A stretch of 64,000 bases of DNA from positions 45,898 through 109,897 of the forward strand of contig NZ_LGAP01000023.1 of the NCBI RefSeq assembly GCF_001270265.1. Direction: 5' to 3'. Under the pieces are notes generated by a model. It was not told the origin of the DNA, searched no databases, and was given only the letters and a program-made list of their open reading frames with translations. Positions 8,931-18,413 of this stretch are shown piece by piece; position 1 is the stretch's first letter; every line of letters starts with the position of its first letter. A program made the position numbers and the translations under genes. The stretch comes from Ensifer adhaerens (GTDB taxonomy: Bacteria > Pseudomonadota > Alphaproteobacteria > Rhizobiales > Rhizobiaceae).

Positions 8931-8944
8931 ATCATATATGATAA
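8931..8944. promoter_or_regulatory. Candidate GntR site 3 (autoregulatory)
   Basis: ATCATATATGAT at 8931-8942 is a perfect 12-bp palindrome that contains most of the TATATGATAA core (8935-8944). It lies 33 bases upstream of the gntR ATG and 25 bases after the stop of the FAD/Fe-S gene. Confidence 0.55.
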
Positions 8945-8976
8945 ATGGCATCAGATATCTGAGGCGTAGGATTACC

Positions 8977-9690
8977 ATGTCCATTTTTCCCCAGCGCGGC
9001 AACCTCGCGCAGCTCGTCGTCGAAAAGCTGACTGACCGGCTTGAGAATGGTACCTATCCGCCGGGGGGAAGGATGCCGTCCAGTGCCGAGCTTTGCGAAG
9101 AGTTCGGCGTTTCTCGCACTGTCATGCGAGAAGCCCTCGCCTCCCTGAAAAGTGCAGGCCGTGTGGTCGCCCGCCAAGGCTCCGGTGTCTTCGTGACGGA
9201 GCGCGACAGTCGGCCTATTCACTTCGAGGCGGGCCGCATTGACGATATCCGGTCGGCCCTTGAAATCCTCGAACTGCGCTTCGGCGTAGAAATGCAGTCG
9301 GTTGCCCTCGCCGCAGCGCGACGCACACCCGAGGCGCTTGCCGACATAGCGCGCGCCTACGATATCTTGAATGGGCTTGAAACCGACGATATCGAAGCCG
9401 AAGCCGAAGCCGATTTTGCCTTTCACATGGCCATCGCCAAGGCCACTCGAAATCCGCACTTCCCCCGTCTATTGGAAGCGCTCATGGGGGAAATCAGCTC
9501 CGAACTCCTGATGAAGTTCAGGCAGTCCGGCCCGTCGCGCGCCAGTTTCGTCGCTAAGATCAAGAAAGATCATGCGATGATACTGTCTGCTATCACCCAG
9601 GGCGATGAAACGGCCGCGCAAACAGCCCTTTCGACGCATCTGAGCGACAGCCTGAGCCGCTACCGCAACCTACTCGCGGCCTCACGATAG
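8977..9690 (+). CDS. GntR-family (FadR/FCD) transcriptional regulator
   Basis: A 237-aa regulator with an N-terminal winged helix (about 10-75; the segment GRMPSSAELCEEFGVSRTVM followed by REAL is the GntR signature) and an all-helical FCD ligand domain (about 90-225). FCD metal-ligand-type residues are visible as D/H in EADFAFHMAIA and H near THLSDS. An upstream Met at 8938 is in frame, but GAGGCGTAGG lies before the ATG at 8977. Next to the YdiJ-like and SDR genes, it is the likely local repressor; FCD proteins usually bind small carboxylic acids, which fits a hydroxyacid substrate. Confidence 0.9.
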   Translation: MSIFPQRGNLAQLVVEKLTDRLENGTYPPGGRMPSSAELCEEFGVSRTVMREALASLKSAGRVVARQGSGVFVTERDSRPIHFEAGRIDDIRSALEILELRFGVEMQSVALAAARRTPEALADIARAYDILNGLETDDIEAEAEADFAFHMAIAKATRNPHFPRLLEALMGEISSELLMKFRQSGPSRASFVAKIKKDHAMILSAITQGDETAAQTALSTHLSDSLSRYRNLLAASR

Positions 9691-9753
9691 GCGCAAACAG
9701 CCGGCACATCATACATTGCTGCCTCACTCTCGCGAGCGGATCAGTAATCCTTA

Positions 9754-9793
9754 CCCAATAAAAGCGTTGCTTGCTTTTCCGGATTGGGTTTTT
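9754..9793 (+). terminator. Rho-independent terminator of the gntR gene
   Basis: CCCAAT (9754-9759) and AAAAGC (9760-9765) pair with GCTTTT (9773-9778) and ATTGGG (9783-9788), with a CCGG bulge, followed by TTTTT. The rest of the 330-bp interval up to 10020 holds only a short plus-strand frame opposite the etfA tail, with no recognisable product. Confidence 0.75.
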
Positions 9794-10020
9794 GGCAACA
9801 AAATGGAGACGCGGAGGAAGCAGAGCTACTGCTGAACGCACTGTCAGATGTTGCACGGGCGCAATTGCGGACCGAGGCGTCTTTAAGGGTCAGGAGCACT
9901 CCCTACTTCGGACACGACGAGTGGGAACCATTCGCGCCCGGTCTAAAGACGCTTGAAGACGCAACAACTATTCGGCGGTGCCAATCGCCATCATTCAACC
10001 ACACCTCGGCCCGCTGCCGA

Positions 10021-10962
10021 TCAAATCGCCTTCTGCAGCTCCGGCAGAGCATCGAAGAGATCGGCGACGAGGCCGTAGTCGGCGACCTGGAAGATCGGCG
10101 CCTCCTCGTCCTTGTTGATGGCGACGATGACCTTCGAATCCTTCATGCCGGCGAGGTGCTGGATCGCCCCGGAGATGCCGCAGGCGATGTAAAGATCGGG
10201 CGCCACCACCTTGCCGGTCTGGCCGACCTGCCAGTCGTTCGGCGCATAGCCGGCGTCGACCGCAGCACGGCTTGCACCGACGGCAGCGCCGAGCTTGTCG
10301 GCAACCGGCAGGATCACTTCCCTGAATTTTTCCGACGAGCCGAGCGCCCGGCCGCCGGAGATGATGATCTTGGCCGAGGTCAGTTCCGGACGATCGGACG
10401 ACGACAGTGCATCGGCGACGAAGCTGGAGACGCCCGGGTTGGCCGCAGCCGCGATCGTTTCGATCGCAGCCGAACCGCCTTCAGCGGCCGAGGCGAAGGA
10501 GGCGGTGCGCACGGTGATCCCCTTCTTGGCTTCCGTCGTCTGCACCGTCTGGATGGCGTTGCCGGCATAGATCGGGCGCCGATAAGTATCGGCGGAGACA
10601 ACTTCGATGATTTCCGAAACCTGGCTGACGTCGAGCAGCGCTGCGACGCGCGGCATGACGTTTTTGCCGACCGAGGTCGCCGCGGCGACGATCGTGTCGT
10701 AGTTGCCGGCAAGCGAGACGATGAGCGCTGCCAGCGGCTCGGCGAGGTTGTTGGCAAGCGAGGCGTCGTCGGCAACGAGCACCTTGGCAACACCGGCAAG
10801 TTTGGCGGCCTGCTCGGCCGCTGCCTTGGCGCCGGCGCCGGCGACCAGCACGTGAACGTCGGCTCCAGTCCCACTGGCGATCTTGGAGGCAGCCGTCAGT
10901 GCCTTTGCCGTCTGGTCGGAAAGGTGGCTGCCGTCGTGATCAGCCAGAAGCAGAATAGCCAT
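10021..10962 (-). CDS. etfA: Electron transfer flavoprotein subunit alpha
   Basis: A 313-aa EtfA with an N-terminal ETF domain (about 1-180) and the C-terminal FAD-binding half. The FAD half is seen in [14 protein letters not shown] (near 204), [33 protein letters not shown] and [15 protein letters not shown] accepts electrons from flavin dehydrogenases and hands them to ETF:ubiquinone oxidoreductase, which is not in this window. It is last gene of a long operon with etfB 23 bases upstream, the aldehyde dehydrogenase and the liv transporter. Candidate donors nearby are the FAD oxidoreductases at 19409-20614 and 5864-8905. Confidence 0.95.
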   Translation of the reverse strand: MAILLLADHDGSHLSDQTAKALTAASKIASGTGADVHVLVAGAGAKAAAEQAAKLAGVAKVLVADDASLANNLAEPLAALIVSLAGNYDTIVAAATSVGKNVMPRVAALLDVSQVSEIIEVVSADTYRRPIYAGNAIQTVQTTEAKKGITVRTASFASAAEGGSAAIETIAAAANPGVSSFVADALSSSDRPELTSAKIIISGGRALGSSEKFREVILPVADKLGAAVGASRAAVDAGYAPNDWQVGQTGKVVAPDLYIACGISGAIQHLAGMKDSKVIVAINKDEEAPIFQVADYGLVADLFDALPELQKAI

Positions 10963-10985
10963 GATAAAATCTCCCTTTCCTGAGC

Positions 10986-11735
10986 TTACAATACGCCGGC
11001 TTCGGTCTTGAGCTTTTCGACCAGTTCGGCGACCGACTTGACCTTAATGCCGGCCTTGCGGCCCGACGGCTCCTCGGTCTTCAGCACCTTGATGCGGGCT
11101 GCGGTGTCGACGCCGAAGTCGGCCGGGCTCTTCTTGTCGAGCGGTTTCTTCTTCGCCTTCATGATGTTGGGCAGCGAGGCATAACGCGGCTCGTTCAAAC
11201 GCAGGTCGGTGGTCACGACCGCCGGCAGCGTGATGGCGATCGTCTGCAGGCCGCCATCGACTTCGCGCGTCACCGTCGCGCTTCCCTCACCGATCTCGAC
11301 CTTCGAGGCAAAGGTGCCCTGGGCCCAGCCCAAGAGCGCCGACAGCATCTGGCCGGTCTGGTTGCTGTCATCGTCGATTGCCTGCTTGCCGACGATGATC
11401 AGCCCCGGCTGTTCGGCGTCTGCAACACCCTTGACGATCTTGGCGACGGCGAGCGGCTCAACCTGGTCTTCGGTCTCGACGAGGATCGCCCGGTCGGCAC
11501 CCATGGCGAGTGCCGTGCGCAGCGTCTCTTCGGCCTTGGCCGGACCCACCGACACGACGACGACCTCATCGGCCTTGCCGGCTTCCTTCAGCCGCAGCGC
11601 CTCTTCCACCGAGATCTCGTCGAACGGGTTCATCGACATCTTCACGTTTGCGAGCTCGACGCCCGAACCGTCCGCCTTCACGCGGATCTTGACGTTGTAG
11701 TCAACCACCCGCTTCACGGTGACCAGAATTTTCAT
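10986..11735 (-). CDS. etfB: Electron transfer flavoprotein subunit beta
   Basis: A 249-aa EtfB beginning [20 protein letters not shown], with the AMP-binding and partner-recognition segment [18 protein letters not shown] and the family signature region [23 protein letters not shown] at 11738 immediately precedes the ATG; the AGGAG upstream is compatible with either, and I chose ATG because family members start MKIL. It lies 12 bases downstream of the aldehyde dehydrogenase stop, so the ETF is co-transcribed with the liv operon. Co-transcription suggests that the imported substrate is oxidised by a flavin dehydrogenase. Confidence 0.95.
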   Translation of the reverse strand: MKILVTVKRVVDYNVKIRVKADGSGVELANVKMSMNPFDEISVEEALRLKEAGKADEVVVVSVGPAKAEETLRTALAMGADRAILVETEDQVEPLAVAKIVKGVADAEQPGLIIVGKQAIDDDSNQTGQMLSALLGWAQGTFASKVEIGEGSATVTREVDGGLQTIAITLPAVVTTDLRLNEPRYASLPNIMKAKKKPLDKKSPADFGVDTAARIKVLKTEEPSGRKAGIKVKSVAELVEKLKTEAGVL

Positions 11736-11747
11736 CACGGTATCTCC

Positions 11748-13178
11748 TCAGGCGAGCGTGTAGGCCGTCTTGACGGTTGTGTAGAACTCCGCGGCGTAAC
11801 GGCCCTGTTCGCGTGGTCCGTAGGATGAACCCTTGCGTCCGCCGAAAGGTACATGGAAGTCGACGCCGGCGGTCGGCAGGTTCACCATGACCATGCCGGC
11901 CTCCGAGTTGCGCTTGAAATGGGTGGCATACTTGAGGCTTGTCGTGGCAATACCGGAGGAAAGGCCGAAGTTGGTGTCGTTGGCAACGGCCAGCGCCTCA
12001 TCGTAGTCCTTTACGCGGATGACCGCGGCGACGGGTCCGAAGATTTCCTCACGGGCGATGCGCATCTCGTTCGTCGCTTCGGTGAAGAGAGCGGGCTGAA
12101 GGTAGAAGCCGGGTGTTGCCCGCTCCAGCCGCGCGCCTCCGAAGGCGAGTTTCGCACCTTCGGAGTGGCCTATTCCAATATAGTCGACATCTTGCTTCAG
12201 TTGGCTTTCGTCGACGACGGGGCCGATATGGGTGCCGCTCTTCAATGCATCGTCAATGACAAGGTTCTTCAGGCGCTCCGTCAGCGCAGCCACAAAACGG
12301 TCGTGGATGCCTTCAGTGACGATCAGACGTGAGGAGGCCGTGCAGCGCTGGCCGGTCGAAAAGAATGATGAATTGGCGGCCGCCTCGACAGCCACGGATA
12401 GGTCGGCGTCATCCAGCACGACAAAGGGATTTTTGCCACCCATTTCAAGTTGGAACTTGCGGTTATGCTCTACGGAGGCGAAGGCGACGCGCTTCCCGGT
12501 ACCGACGGATCCTGTGAAGGTAATGGCATTGACGTCAGGGCTGTCGAGCATTGTCTGGCCGACAACACTGCCGCGTCCCATGGTGAGGTTGACGACGCCG
12601 GCGGGCGCACCGGCGCGGTGCAGGATGTCGACCAGTGCCCAAGCCGAGCCGGGCACGAGGTCGGCGGGTTTCAGGACCACGGTGTTGCCGTAGGCGAGCG
12701 CCGGGGCGATCTTCCAGGCAGGAATTGCAATCGGGAAGTTCCAGGGTGTAATGACGCCGACGACGCCGACCGGCTCACGGGTGATTTCCACACCAACATT
12801 CGCCCGCACGGAAGGCAGCGTCTCACCTGAAAGGCGCAGCACCTCGCCTGCGAAGAAATCGAAAATCTGACCAGCTCGTGCCACTTCGCCGATCGCTTCC
12901 GGCAAGGTCTTGCCTTCCTCGCGCGCCAACAGGCGACCGAGCTCTTCCTTTCGGGCCAGAATCTCGTCGCCGGTCTTTTTGAGGAGCGCATGACGCGCGA
13001 GGATTGGCGATCGCGACCAGGCGGGCAACGCTGCCCTGGCAGCAGCGATGGCGTTTTTCGTGTCGTCGGCGCTCGCGCGCGCATACTCACCGACGACTTC
13101 GTTGACGTTGGAAGGGTTGATATTCGCCGAAGCGTCACCGGCTACCCATTCGCCGGCGATGAAGTTTTTGTGCAGCAT
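11748..13178 (-). CDS. NAD(P)-dependent aldehyde dehydrogenase (semialdehyde type)
   Basis: A 476-aa aldehyde dehydrogenase: Asn in ITPWNFPIAIPAWKI, general base Glu in LEMGGKNPFVVLDD and nucleophile Cys in TGQRCTASSR are all present. It resembles 2,5-dioxovalerate/succinate-semialdehyde-type enzymes. The frame could open with a TTG that overlaps the livF stop, but the ATG at 13178 gives the usual MLHKNFIAGEW start. It is placed between livF and etfB, so it probably oxidises an aldehyde formed from the compound brought in by the transporter. Confidence 0.9.
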   Translation of the reverse strand: MLHKNFIAGEWVAGDASANINPSNVNEVVGEYARASADDTKNAIAAARAALPAWSRSPILARHALLKKTGDEILARKEELGRLLAREEGKTLPEAIGEVARAGQIFDFFAGEVLRLSGETLPSVRANVGVEITREPVGVVGVITPWNFPIAIPAWKIAPALAYGNTVVLKPADLVPGSAWALVDILHRAGAPAGVVNLTMGRGSVVGQTMLDSPDVNAITFTGSVGTGKRVAFASVEHNRKFQLEMGGKNPFVVLDDADLSVAVEAAANSSFFSTGQRCTASSRLIVTEGIHDRFVAALTERLKNLVIDDALKSGTHIGPVVDESQLKQDVDYIGIGHSEGAKLAFGGARLERATPGFYLQPALFTEATNEMRIAREEIFGPVAAVIRVKDYDEALAVANDTNFGLSSGIATTSLKYATHFKRNSEAGMVMVNLPTAGVDFHVPFGGRKGSSYGPREQGRYAAEFYTTVKTAYTLA

Positions 13179-13189
13179 GATGTATCCGT

Positions 13190-13903
13190 TCAATGCATGC
13201 CGAGATAGGCTTTGCGGACGTCTTCATTGTCGAGAAGCGCGGCGCTTTCCCCGGAGAGATGGATGCGGCCGTTGACCATTACATAGGCACGCTGCGAGAG
13301 CTTCAGCGCGTGGTTGGCGTTCTGCTCGACGAGGAAGATTGTCTTGCCCATGGCAGCGATTTCGCCCAGCACCTCGAAGACTCGCTTAACGACGAGCGGG
13401 GCAAGGCCGAGCGAGGGCTCATCAAAGAGAATGAGCTCCGGGCGGGCCATCATGGCGCGCGCGATAGCGAGCATCTGCTGTTCGCCGCCAGACATGGTCC
13501 CGGCGGTCTGATTGCGGCGCTCCTTGAGACGCGGGAAGAGCTCAAACATGGTCGCTCGGTCGTCATCGAAATGATCCATGCCGATGGGCGTTGTGCCCAT
13601 CATCATGTTCTCTTCAACGCTCATCTCGTGATAGATCTGCCGGCCTTCAGGCACGAGCGCTATGCCGCGACGGGAGATATGGTTCGTCGCCAAACGGGAA
13701 ATGTCCTGGCCGTTGTGCAGAATCTTTCCCGCCGAGGCCCGCGGTGCGCCAAAGATTGAGGCCAGCAGGGTGGTCTTACCGGCGCCGTTAGCGCCGATCA
13801 GACTGACGATCTCGCCCTTGGAAATGTGCACGTTCACATTTTTTAGCGCCTCTACGGGGCCGTAATGGGCGTGGACGCCGGAAAACTCTAGTAGCGGGTT
13901 CAT
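13190..13903 (-). CDS. livF: Branched-chain amino acid-type ABC transporter ATPase LivF
   Basis: A 237-aa ATPase: Walker A GANGAGKTT near residue 38, signature MSGGEQQMLAIARA, Walker B LILFDEPSLGLAP, and switch His in FLVEQNANHAL. The length and the short C-terminus are those of LivF. Its ATG overlaps the livG stop as ATGA, the sign of translational coupling. It powers uptake with LivG through the LivHM permease. Confidence 0.95.
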   Translation of the reverse strand: MNPLLEFSGVHAHYGPVEALKNVNVHISKGEIVSLIGANGAGKTTLLASIFGAPRASAGKILHNGQDISRLATNHISRRGIALVPEGRQIYHEMSVEENMMMGTTPIGMDHFDDDRATMFELFPRLKERRNQTAGTMSGGEQQMLAIARAMMARPELILFDEPSLGLAPLVVKRVFEVLGEIAAMGKTIFLVEQNANHALKLSQRAYVMVNGRIHLSGESAALLDNEDVRKAYLGMH

Positions 13904-14718
13904 GCGCTCACCTCTTCTTCGCTGACCCCGAGATAGGCGGCGACAACGGCCGGGTCGTTCGCCACATGCTCGGAAGTTCCATCTGAAATCACCTCGCCAT
14001 GGTCGAGCACGACGATGTGTTGAGAAATGCGCATGACGAGGCCCATGTCGTGTTCGATGACAAGCACAGTCCGGCCGTGCTCGCTACAGAGCGACTGAAT
14101 CACCGCCGAAAGCTCACGCGTTTCTGACGGATTGAGGCCGGCCGCCGGTTCGTCGAGGCAGATGAGTTCGGGGTCGGTGCACATAGCGCGCGCGATTTCG
14201 AGGCGCCGTTGGCGTCCGTAGGGCAACTCGCCGGCAAGCCGATTGGCGTCGTCGACAAGGTTCATTTCTCGAAGCCAATAGTAGGCCAGGTCGACCGCCT
14301 CGCGTTCGGCCCGGAGAAAGCCTGGAGTGCGCAACACGCCGCTGATGAGATTATTGGCGGTCACGCGGTGCTGGGCGACAAGCAGGTTCTCGACCACCGA
14401 CATTTCCTTGAACAGGCGGATGTTCTGGAATGTACGGGCTATTCCGGCGCGCGTGACGAGGTGCGAGCCCCCTGTGACAGGCCTCGTCATCAACGATCCG
14501 ATGTTTTGCGGGCCCTTCCGGCCGTTGAGCAGGATCTCGCCTTCGCTCGCGCGGTAAAAACCCGTGATGCAGTTGAACATCGTGGTCTTGCCAGCACCGT
14601 TCGGGCCGATCAGCGCCGTTACTTCGCCACGCTCGACAGAGAAGCTCACATTGCGGTTCGCGACGATCCCGCCGAAGCGCATGGTGACATTGCGAACATC
14701 GAGAAGAGGTGTGGTCAT
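13900..14718 (-). CDS. livG: Branched-chain amino acid-type ABC transporter ATPase LivG
   Basis: A 272-aa ATPase. Walker A is GPNGAGKTT, Walker B ICLDEPAAGLNP, and the signature is LPYGRQRRLEIARAM, the usual LivG variant. It carries the LivG-specific insertion between Walker A and the Q-loop. The ATG at 14718 overlaps the livM stop (ATGA); longer upstream frames are merely antisense-free read-through of livM in another frame. Partner of LivF. Confidence 0.95.
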   Translation of the reverse strand: MTTPLLDVRNVTMRFGGIVANRNVSFSVERGEVTALIGPNGAGKTTMFNCITGFYRASEGEILLNGRKGPQNIGSLMTRPVTGGSHLVTRAGIARTFQNIRLFKEMSVVENLLVAQHRVTANNLISGVLRTPGFLRAEREAVDLAYYWLREMNLVDDANRLAGELPYGRQRRLEIARAMCTDPELICLDEPAAGLNPSETRELSAVIQSLCSEHGRTVLVIEHDMGLVMRISQHIVVLDHGEVISDGTSEHVANDPAVVAAYLGVSEEEVSA

Positions 14719-16019
14719 TGGGCAGCCTCCGCTTTGACCGCTAGCGGCACGTTCCGATTTTCCTCTTTTGTGCTCGGGAAGAAGGCGGGGCGCTTGACGC
14801 GCACGAGGCCGCGCGGCTTCCAGATCATCATCACGACCATCAGCACTCCGAACACCAGAACGCGGTACTCGGCAAAGTCGCGCAAGAGTTCCGGCAGGAT
14901 GGTGAGCACGAGTGCCGCGGCGATGACGCCGACGGTCGAGCCGAGGCCACCGAGAACAACGATAGCGAGAATGAGAGCGGACTCGAAGAAAGTGAATGAC
15001 GTCGGGTTCACGAAACCCTGATGGACGGCAAAGAAGACACCGGCCAGTCCGCCAGTCGAGGCGCCGAGCATGAAGGCGGTCAGCTTGGTGAAGACGTGAT
15101 TCACGCCCAGGGAACGGCACGCGATCTCGTCCTCACGCAATGCCTCCCACATACGGCCAAGTGGCATAACGCGCAGGCGCTCCACCGCGTAGATGACCAG
15201 GCAGACGACCAGGAAAAGCACGATGTAGATGAACCAGAACTTGTAGTCGGCACTGTAGGGGATGGCGAAGTATTCGTGCAGAGGAACGCCGCCCTGCTTG
15301 GCCGTCCGGGTAAATTCTATGCCGAGCAAGGTAGGAGCCGGCACAGGTGCGCCGTTCGGTCCGCCGGTGAAATCCAACCAGTTGTTGAGCACGAGGCGGA
15401 TGATTTCGCCAAAACCGAGCGTGACGATGGCGAGATAGTCGCCGTGCATTTTCAACACCGGGAATGCGAGGATCATGCCGCAGAAGCCTGCGAGCAGAGG
15501 GGCAAGCACCAACGCACCCCAAAAGCCAAGGCCGAGATACTGTGCGCCAAGGGCTAGGAGGTAGGCGCCGACGGCATAGAAGGCGACGAAACCCAGGTCG
15601 AGCAGGCCGGCGAGGCCAACAACAATGTTCAAACCGAGTCCGAGCAGGCAGTAAATAAGCGCGAGGATCGCGATGCCGAGAAAATACTTGTCGGCGAAGA
15701 GGGGCAAGCTGAGGCCGGCGATGAACAGCAACGTGAGGATCAGCACAGGGGATTTCTCAGTACCCGTCATAACCGTTACGCCTGCGGCGTTGCCACCGAT
15801 CTTGGCAGTGATTTTTTTGCCGATACTGGTCATCCCGACCAACGAAAGTCCGACGCGGCCGGCGGTGACTAAAGCCGCGAGCAAGACGGCGCGGGTCAGT
15901 TCATTTCGGAAGGAAAAACCCTCCAGAACAAGCCCGGAAATGGGACCGAACAGGATGAGCGAGACGGTAAACGTGAGAAGCGCTTGCTTGAAGAGCGCTG
16001 GGAGGCGATTTGTTTCCAT
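14715..16019 (-). CDS. livM: Branched-chain amino acid-type ABC permease LivM
   Basis: A 434-aa integral membrane protein of the LivM type. The N-terminal extension has a few membrane helices (1-120), followed by the conserved core with LNIVVGLAGLLDLGFVAFYA, GDYLAIVTLGFGEIIR and the cytoplasmic ATPase-contact loop MWEALREDEIACRSLGVN. The ATG at 16019 lies 11 bases after livH and behind a GGAGAGACGAA ribosome site. It forms the permease pore with LivH. Confidence 0.94.
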   Translation of the reverse strand: METNRLPALFKQALLTFTVSLILFGPISGLVLEGFSFRNELTRAVLLAALVTAGRVGLSLVGMTSIGKKITAKIGGNAAGVTVMTGTEKSPVLILTLLFIAGLSLPLFADKYFLGIAILALIYCLLGLGLNIVVGLAGLLDLGFVAFYAVGAYLLALGAQYLGLGFWGALVLAPLLAGFCGMILAFPVLKMHGDYLAIVTLGFGEIIRLVLNNWLDFTGGPNGAPVPAPTLLGIEFTRTAKQGGVPLHEYFAIPYSADYKFWFIYIVLFLVVCLVIYAVERLRVMPLGRMWEALREDEIACRSLGVNHVFTKLTAFMLGASTGGLAGVFFAVHQGFVNPTSFTFFESALILAIVVLGGLGSTVGVIAAALVLTILPELLRDFAEYRVLVFGVLMVVMMIWKPRGLVRVKRPAFFPSTKEENRNVPLAVKAEAAQ

Positions 16020-16030
16020 TTCGTCTCTCC

Positions 16031-16948
16031 TCACACTTTCTGGATTTCCGGCCGACCGAGCAGGCCGTGCGGGCGGAAGAACAGGAGGAGAATGAGCAGC
16101 GCAAAGGCGAAAACATCCTTGTAGTCCGTGCTGACATAGCCGGCGAACAGTGCTTCGGTGAGACCGAGCAGCACACCGCCGAGGACAGCGCCAGGCAGTG
16201 ACCCGATGCCCCCAAGCACGGCTGCGGTGAAGGCCTTGATGCCCATGACGAAGCCAATAAAGAAATTGAACGAGCCGTAGTTGAACGTGACGAGCGTGCC
16301 GCCGACTGCGGCCGTTGCGGCGCCGATGACGAAGACGGTGGAGATGATCCGATCGGTATTGACGCCGAGAATCGCGGAGAAGCGGATGTTCTGCTGGGTC
16401 GCTCGGCATTCGCGGCCGATGCGCGTGTAGTTGATCACGTAGGTCAGAATGCCCATGGCGATCAGCGAGGCGAAAAGGATGACCGTCTGCATGTACGTGA
16501 TCTGTGCGAAATGCGTGTCGTTGCCAAAGCGGAATGACCCGCTGATCAGTATCGGCACGCCCTGATCACGAGCACCCTGCGAGATCTGGACGTAGCTTTG
16601 CAGCATCAACGAGATGCCGATTGCTGAAATCAGTGGTGCGAGTTTGGTCGATCCGCGCAGCGGCCGGTATGCGACACGTTCGATCGCCCAGCCATAGACG
16701 GCGGTGATGAGGCACGTGATAACCAGGATGGAAATCAGCGCGAATGGAACGGACTGGACGCCAAAGGAGGCGAGAACAGCAAGGGTAATCGCGGCGACAT
16801 AGGCGGAAACCATGTAAACGTCGCCATGAGCGAAATTGATCATACGGATCACACCGTAGACCATGGTGTACCCGACGGCGATCAAGCCGTAGATCGTGCC
16901 GAGCGTGATCCCATTTATCAATTGCTGCGCCAAGATGAAGATATCCAT
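16031..16948 (-). CDS. livH: Branched-chain amino acid-type ABC permease LivH
   Basis: A 305-aa membrane protein with about eight helices. It begins MDIFILAQQLINGITLGTIY and contains the family hallmarks MINFAHGDVYM and GRECRATQQNIRFSAILGVN, the ATPase-coupling loop. The ATG at 16948 follows GAGGGGTTTGCC; the 18 upstream in-frame codons lack conservation. It is the first permease gene after the binding-protein gene. Confidence 0.94.
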   Translation of the reverse strand: MDIFILAQQLINGITLGTIYGLIAVGYTMVYGVIRMINFAHGDVYMVSAYVAAITLAVLASFGVQSVPFALISILVITCLITAVYGWAIERVAYRPLRGSTKLAPLISAIGISLMLQSYVQISQGARDQGVPILISGSFRFGNDTHFAQITYMQTVILFASLIAMGILTYVINYTRIGRECRATQQNIRFSAILGVNTDRIISTVFVIGAATAAVGGTLVTFNYGSFNFFIGFVMGIKAFTAAVLGGIGSLPGAVLGGVLLGLTEALFAGYVSTDYKDVFAFALLILLLFFRPHGLLGRPEIQKV

Positions 16949-16980
16949 GGCAAACCCCTCTATTTTTTTCGATTGGTGGA

Positions 16981-17014
16981 GGGGGCCGGACGGCGCGCGC
17001 ACCGACCGGTCCCC
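16981..17014 (-). other. Imperfect GC-rich hairpin between binding-protein and livH genes
   Basis: In the transcript (minus strand), GGGGaCCGGtCGG can pair with CCGtCCGGcCCCC around a short GC loop, with three mismatches. Such structures after a binding-protein gene commonly protect its mRNA and keep binding-protein levels above permease levels. There is no T-run. Confidence 0.45.
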
Positions 17015-17027
17015 TTAGGGGCGCGGT

Positions 17028-18149
17028 TTACTGATTGCGAACCGGATTGCCCTTGTCATCGAAAGCGTAGAAGACGAACTTGAAGTCCTTCACGTCGCCC
17101 TTTTCGTTCCAAGCGAGATTGCCAACGGCCGATTTGACATTATTGGCGCGTAGCCACTTTACTTGGTCGTCGATGGTCCCTTCCTTAGTTCCCTGCAACG
17201 CAGCGACGATGGCCTGGGCACTCGCATATCCAAACAATGTGTAGTTGTCGGGAGCGACGTTCTTGCTCTTGAGGTCGGTGAGCGCATCCGCCGCCGCGGG
17301 GTCGTCCTTTGGATCTGCGGCGGACGAGTAGTAGACACCCTTGAGGTTCTGAGGGCCGCCAGAGGCGGTAACGATCTCTGCCTGAGCCAGGGCATCGCCG
17401 CTGATGAAGGCAACGTCCAGGCCCTGCTCGTGGATTTGGCGGATCAGAGGACCAGCTTCGGGAATGAGGCCGCCGAAATAGACCGCCTGAGCGCCGGTGC
17501 TCTTGATCTTCGTGACCAGAGCATTGAAGTCGCGTTCGCCGCGTGTCAGGCCTTCATAGAGCACCGGCGTGACCCCGCGGTCGGAGAGCGTCTTCTTCAG
17601 CGCGTCGACCAACCCCTGGCCATATGTATCCTTGTCGTGGATCAGCGCGATCTTGTCGAACTTCAGAGTGTCAAGGATAAATGATCCGGCCACCACTGCC
17701 TGCTGGTCATCACGACCACATGTGCGAAACATCGTGTCGAAACCGCGGTCGGTGACGATCGGATTGGTGGAGGACGGGGTCACCGTCAGGATGCCGGCGT
17801 CGCTGTAGATTTCAGAAGCAGGAATCGTGCTGGACGAGCAGAAGTGGCCGACAACGGCCTGCACCTTATCCTGATCGACAAAACGATTTGCAACCGCAAC
17901 AGCCTGCTTCGGCTCGCACGCATCGTCTCCCTTCACCAACTCGATCTGCTTGCCGTCGAGGCCACCGGCATTGTTGACGTTCTGGATGTAGGCCGAGACG
18001 CCTGTCCAGACCTGTTCGCCAAAGGTGGCGTTGGCGCCTGTCATCGGACCTGCGACACCGATCTTGATCGTCTCGGCAGCGTAAGCGCTGGAAACAAGCA
18101 TTGCGGATACGAAAGCCGCTGAAGTGAGAAGCTTGGAAATAGATTTCAT
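17028..18149 (-). CDS. Branched-chain amino acid-type ABC transporter substrate-binding protein (LivJ/K family)
   Basis: A 373-aa secreted protein. The signal peptide is KSISKLLTSAAFVSAMLVSS to AYA, and the mature part begins AETIKIGVAGPMTG. Family features are GVSAYIQNVNNAGGLDG, VVGHFCSSSTIPASEIY and the cysteine pair around GDDAC and GHFCSS seen in LivJ. Two ATGs (18155, 18149) are close; GAGGG sits too near the first, so I prefer 18149. It heads the operon SBP-livHMGF-ALDH-etfBA. The ligand could be any amino acid or related acid, not necessarily leucine. Confidence 0.92.
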   Translation of the reverse strand: MKSISKLLTSAAFVSAMLVSSAYAAETIKIGVAGPMTGANATFGEQVWTGVSAYIQNVNNAGGLDGKQIELVKGDDACEPKQAVAVANRFVDQDKVQAVVGHFCSSSTIPASEIYSDAGILTVTPSSTNPIVTDRGFDTMFRTCGRDDQQAVVAGSFILDTLKFDKIALIHDKDTYGQGLVDALKKTLSDRGVTPVLYEGLTRGERDFNALVTKIKSTGAQAVYFGGLIPEAGPLIRQIHEQGLDVAFISGDALAQAEIVTASGGPQNLKGVYYSSAADPKDDPAAADALTDLKSKNVAPDNYTLFGYASAQAIVAALQGTKEGTIDDQVKWLRANNVKSAVGNLAWNEKGDVKDFKFVFYAFDDKGNPVRNQ

Positions 18150-18413
18150 CGACATTCCCTCTGGTTAAGCCACGTGGCCCTTGGTTATTCGAGCAACCGC
18201 GTTGGCTCGCGATCGATTATAGTTGGCCCGCCCGATTGCCTGTTTTGTTGGGCAATCGGGGTGACAATTTTTGTTCGATTTGTAGGTTCAGCTATGGGCG
18301 ACTGACTGCCCTTGCCGGCCACGTAAAGCCTGCATCACTTGCGGGCTGGCCCAAACCAAGAAACAACGGCGATAGACAAGTTTTCCTTTCTACGCCGCTG
18401 CAGCCTGCGCGGT

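Noticed and set aside
9784..10983. Long plus-strand open frame of about 400 codons
   Set aside because: It runs antisense to the well-supported etfA gene and has no recognisable domain; high-GC codon bias keeps the opposite strand open.
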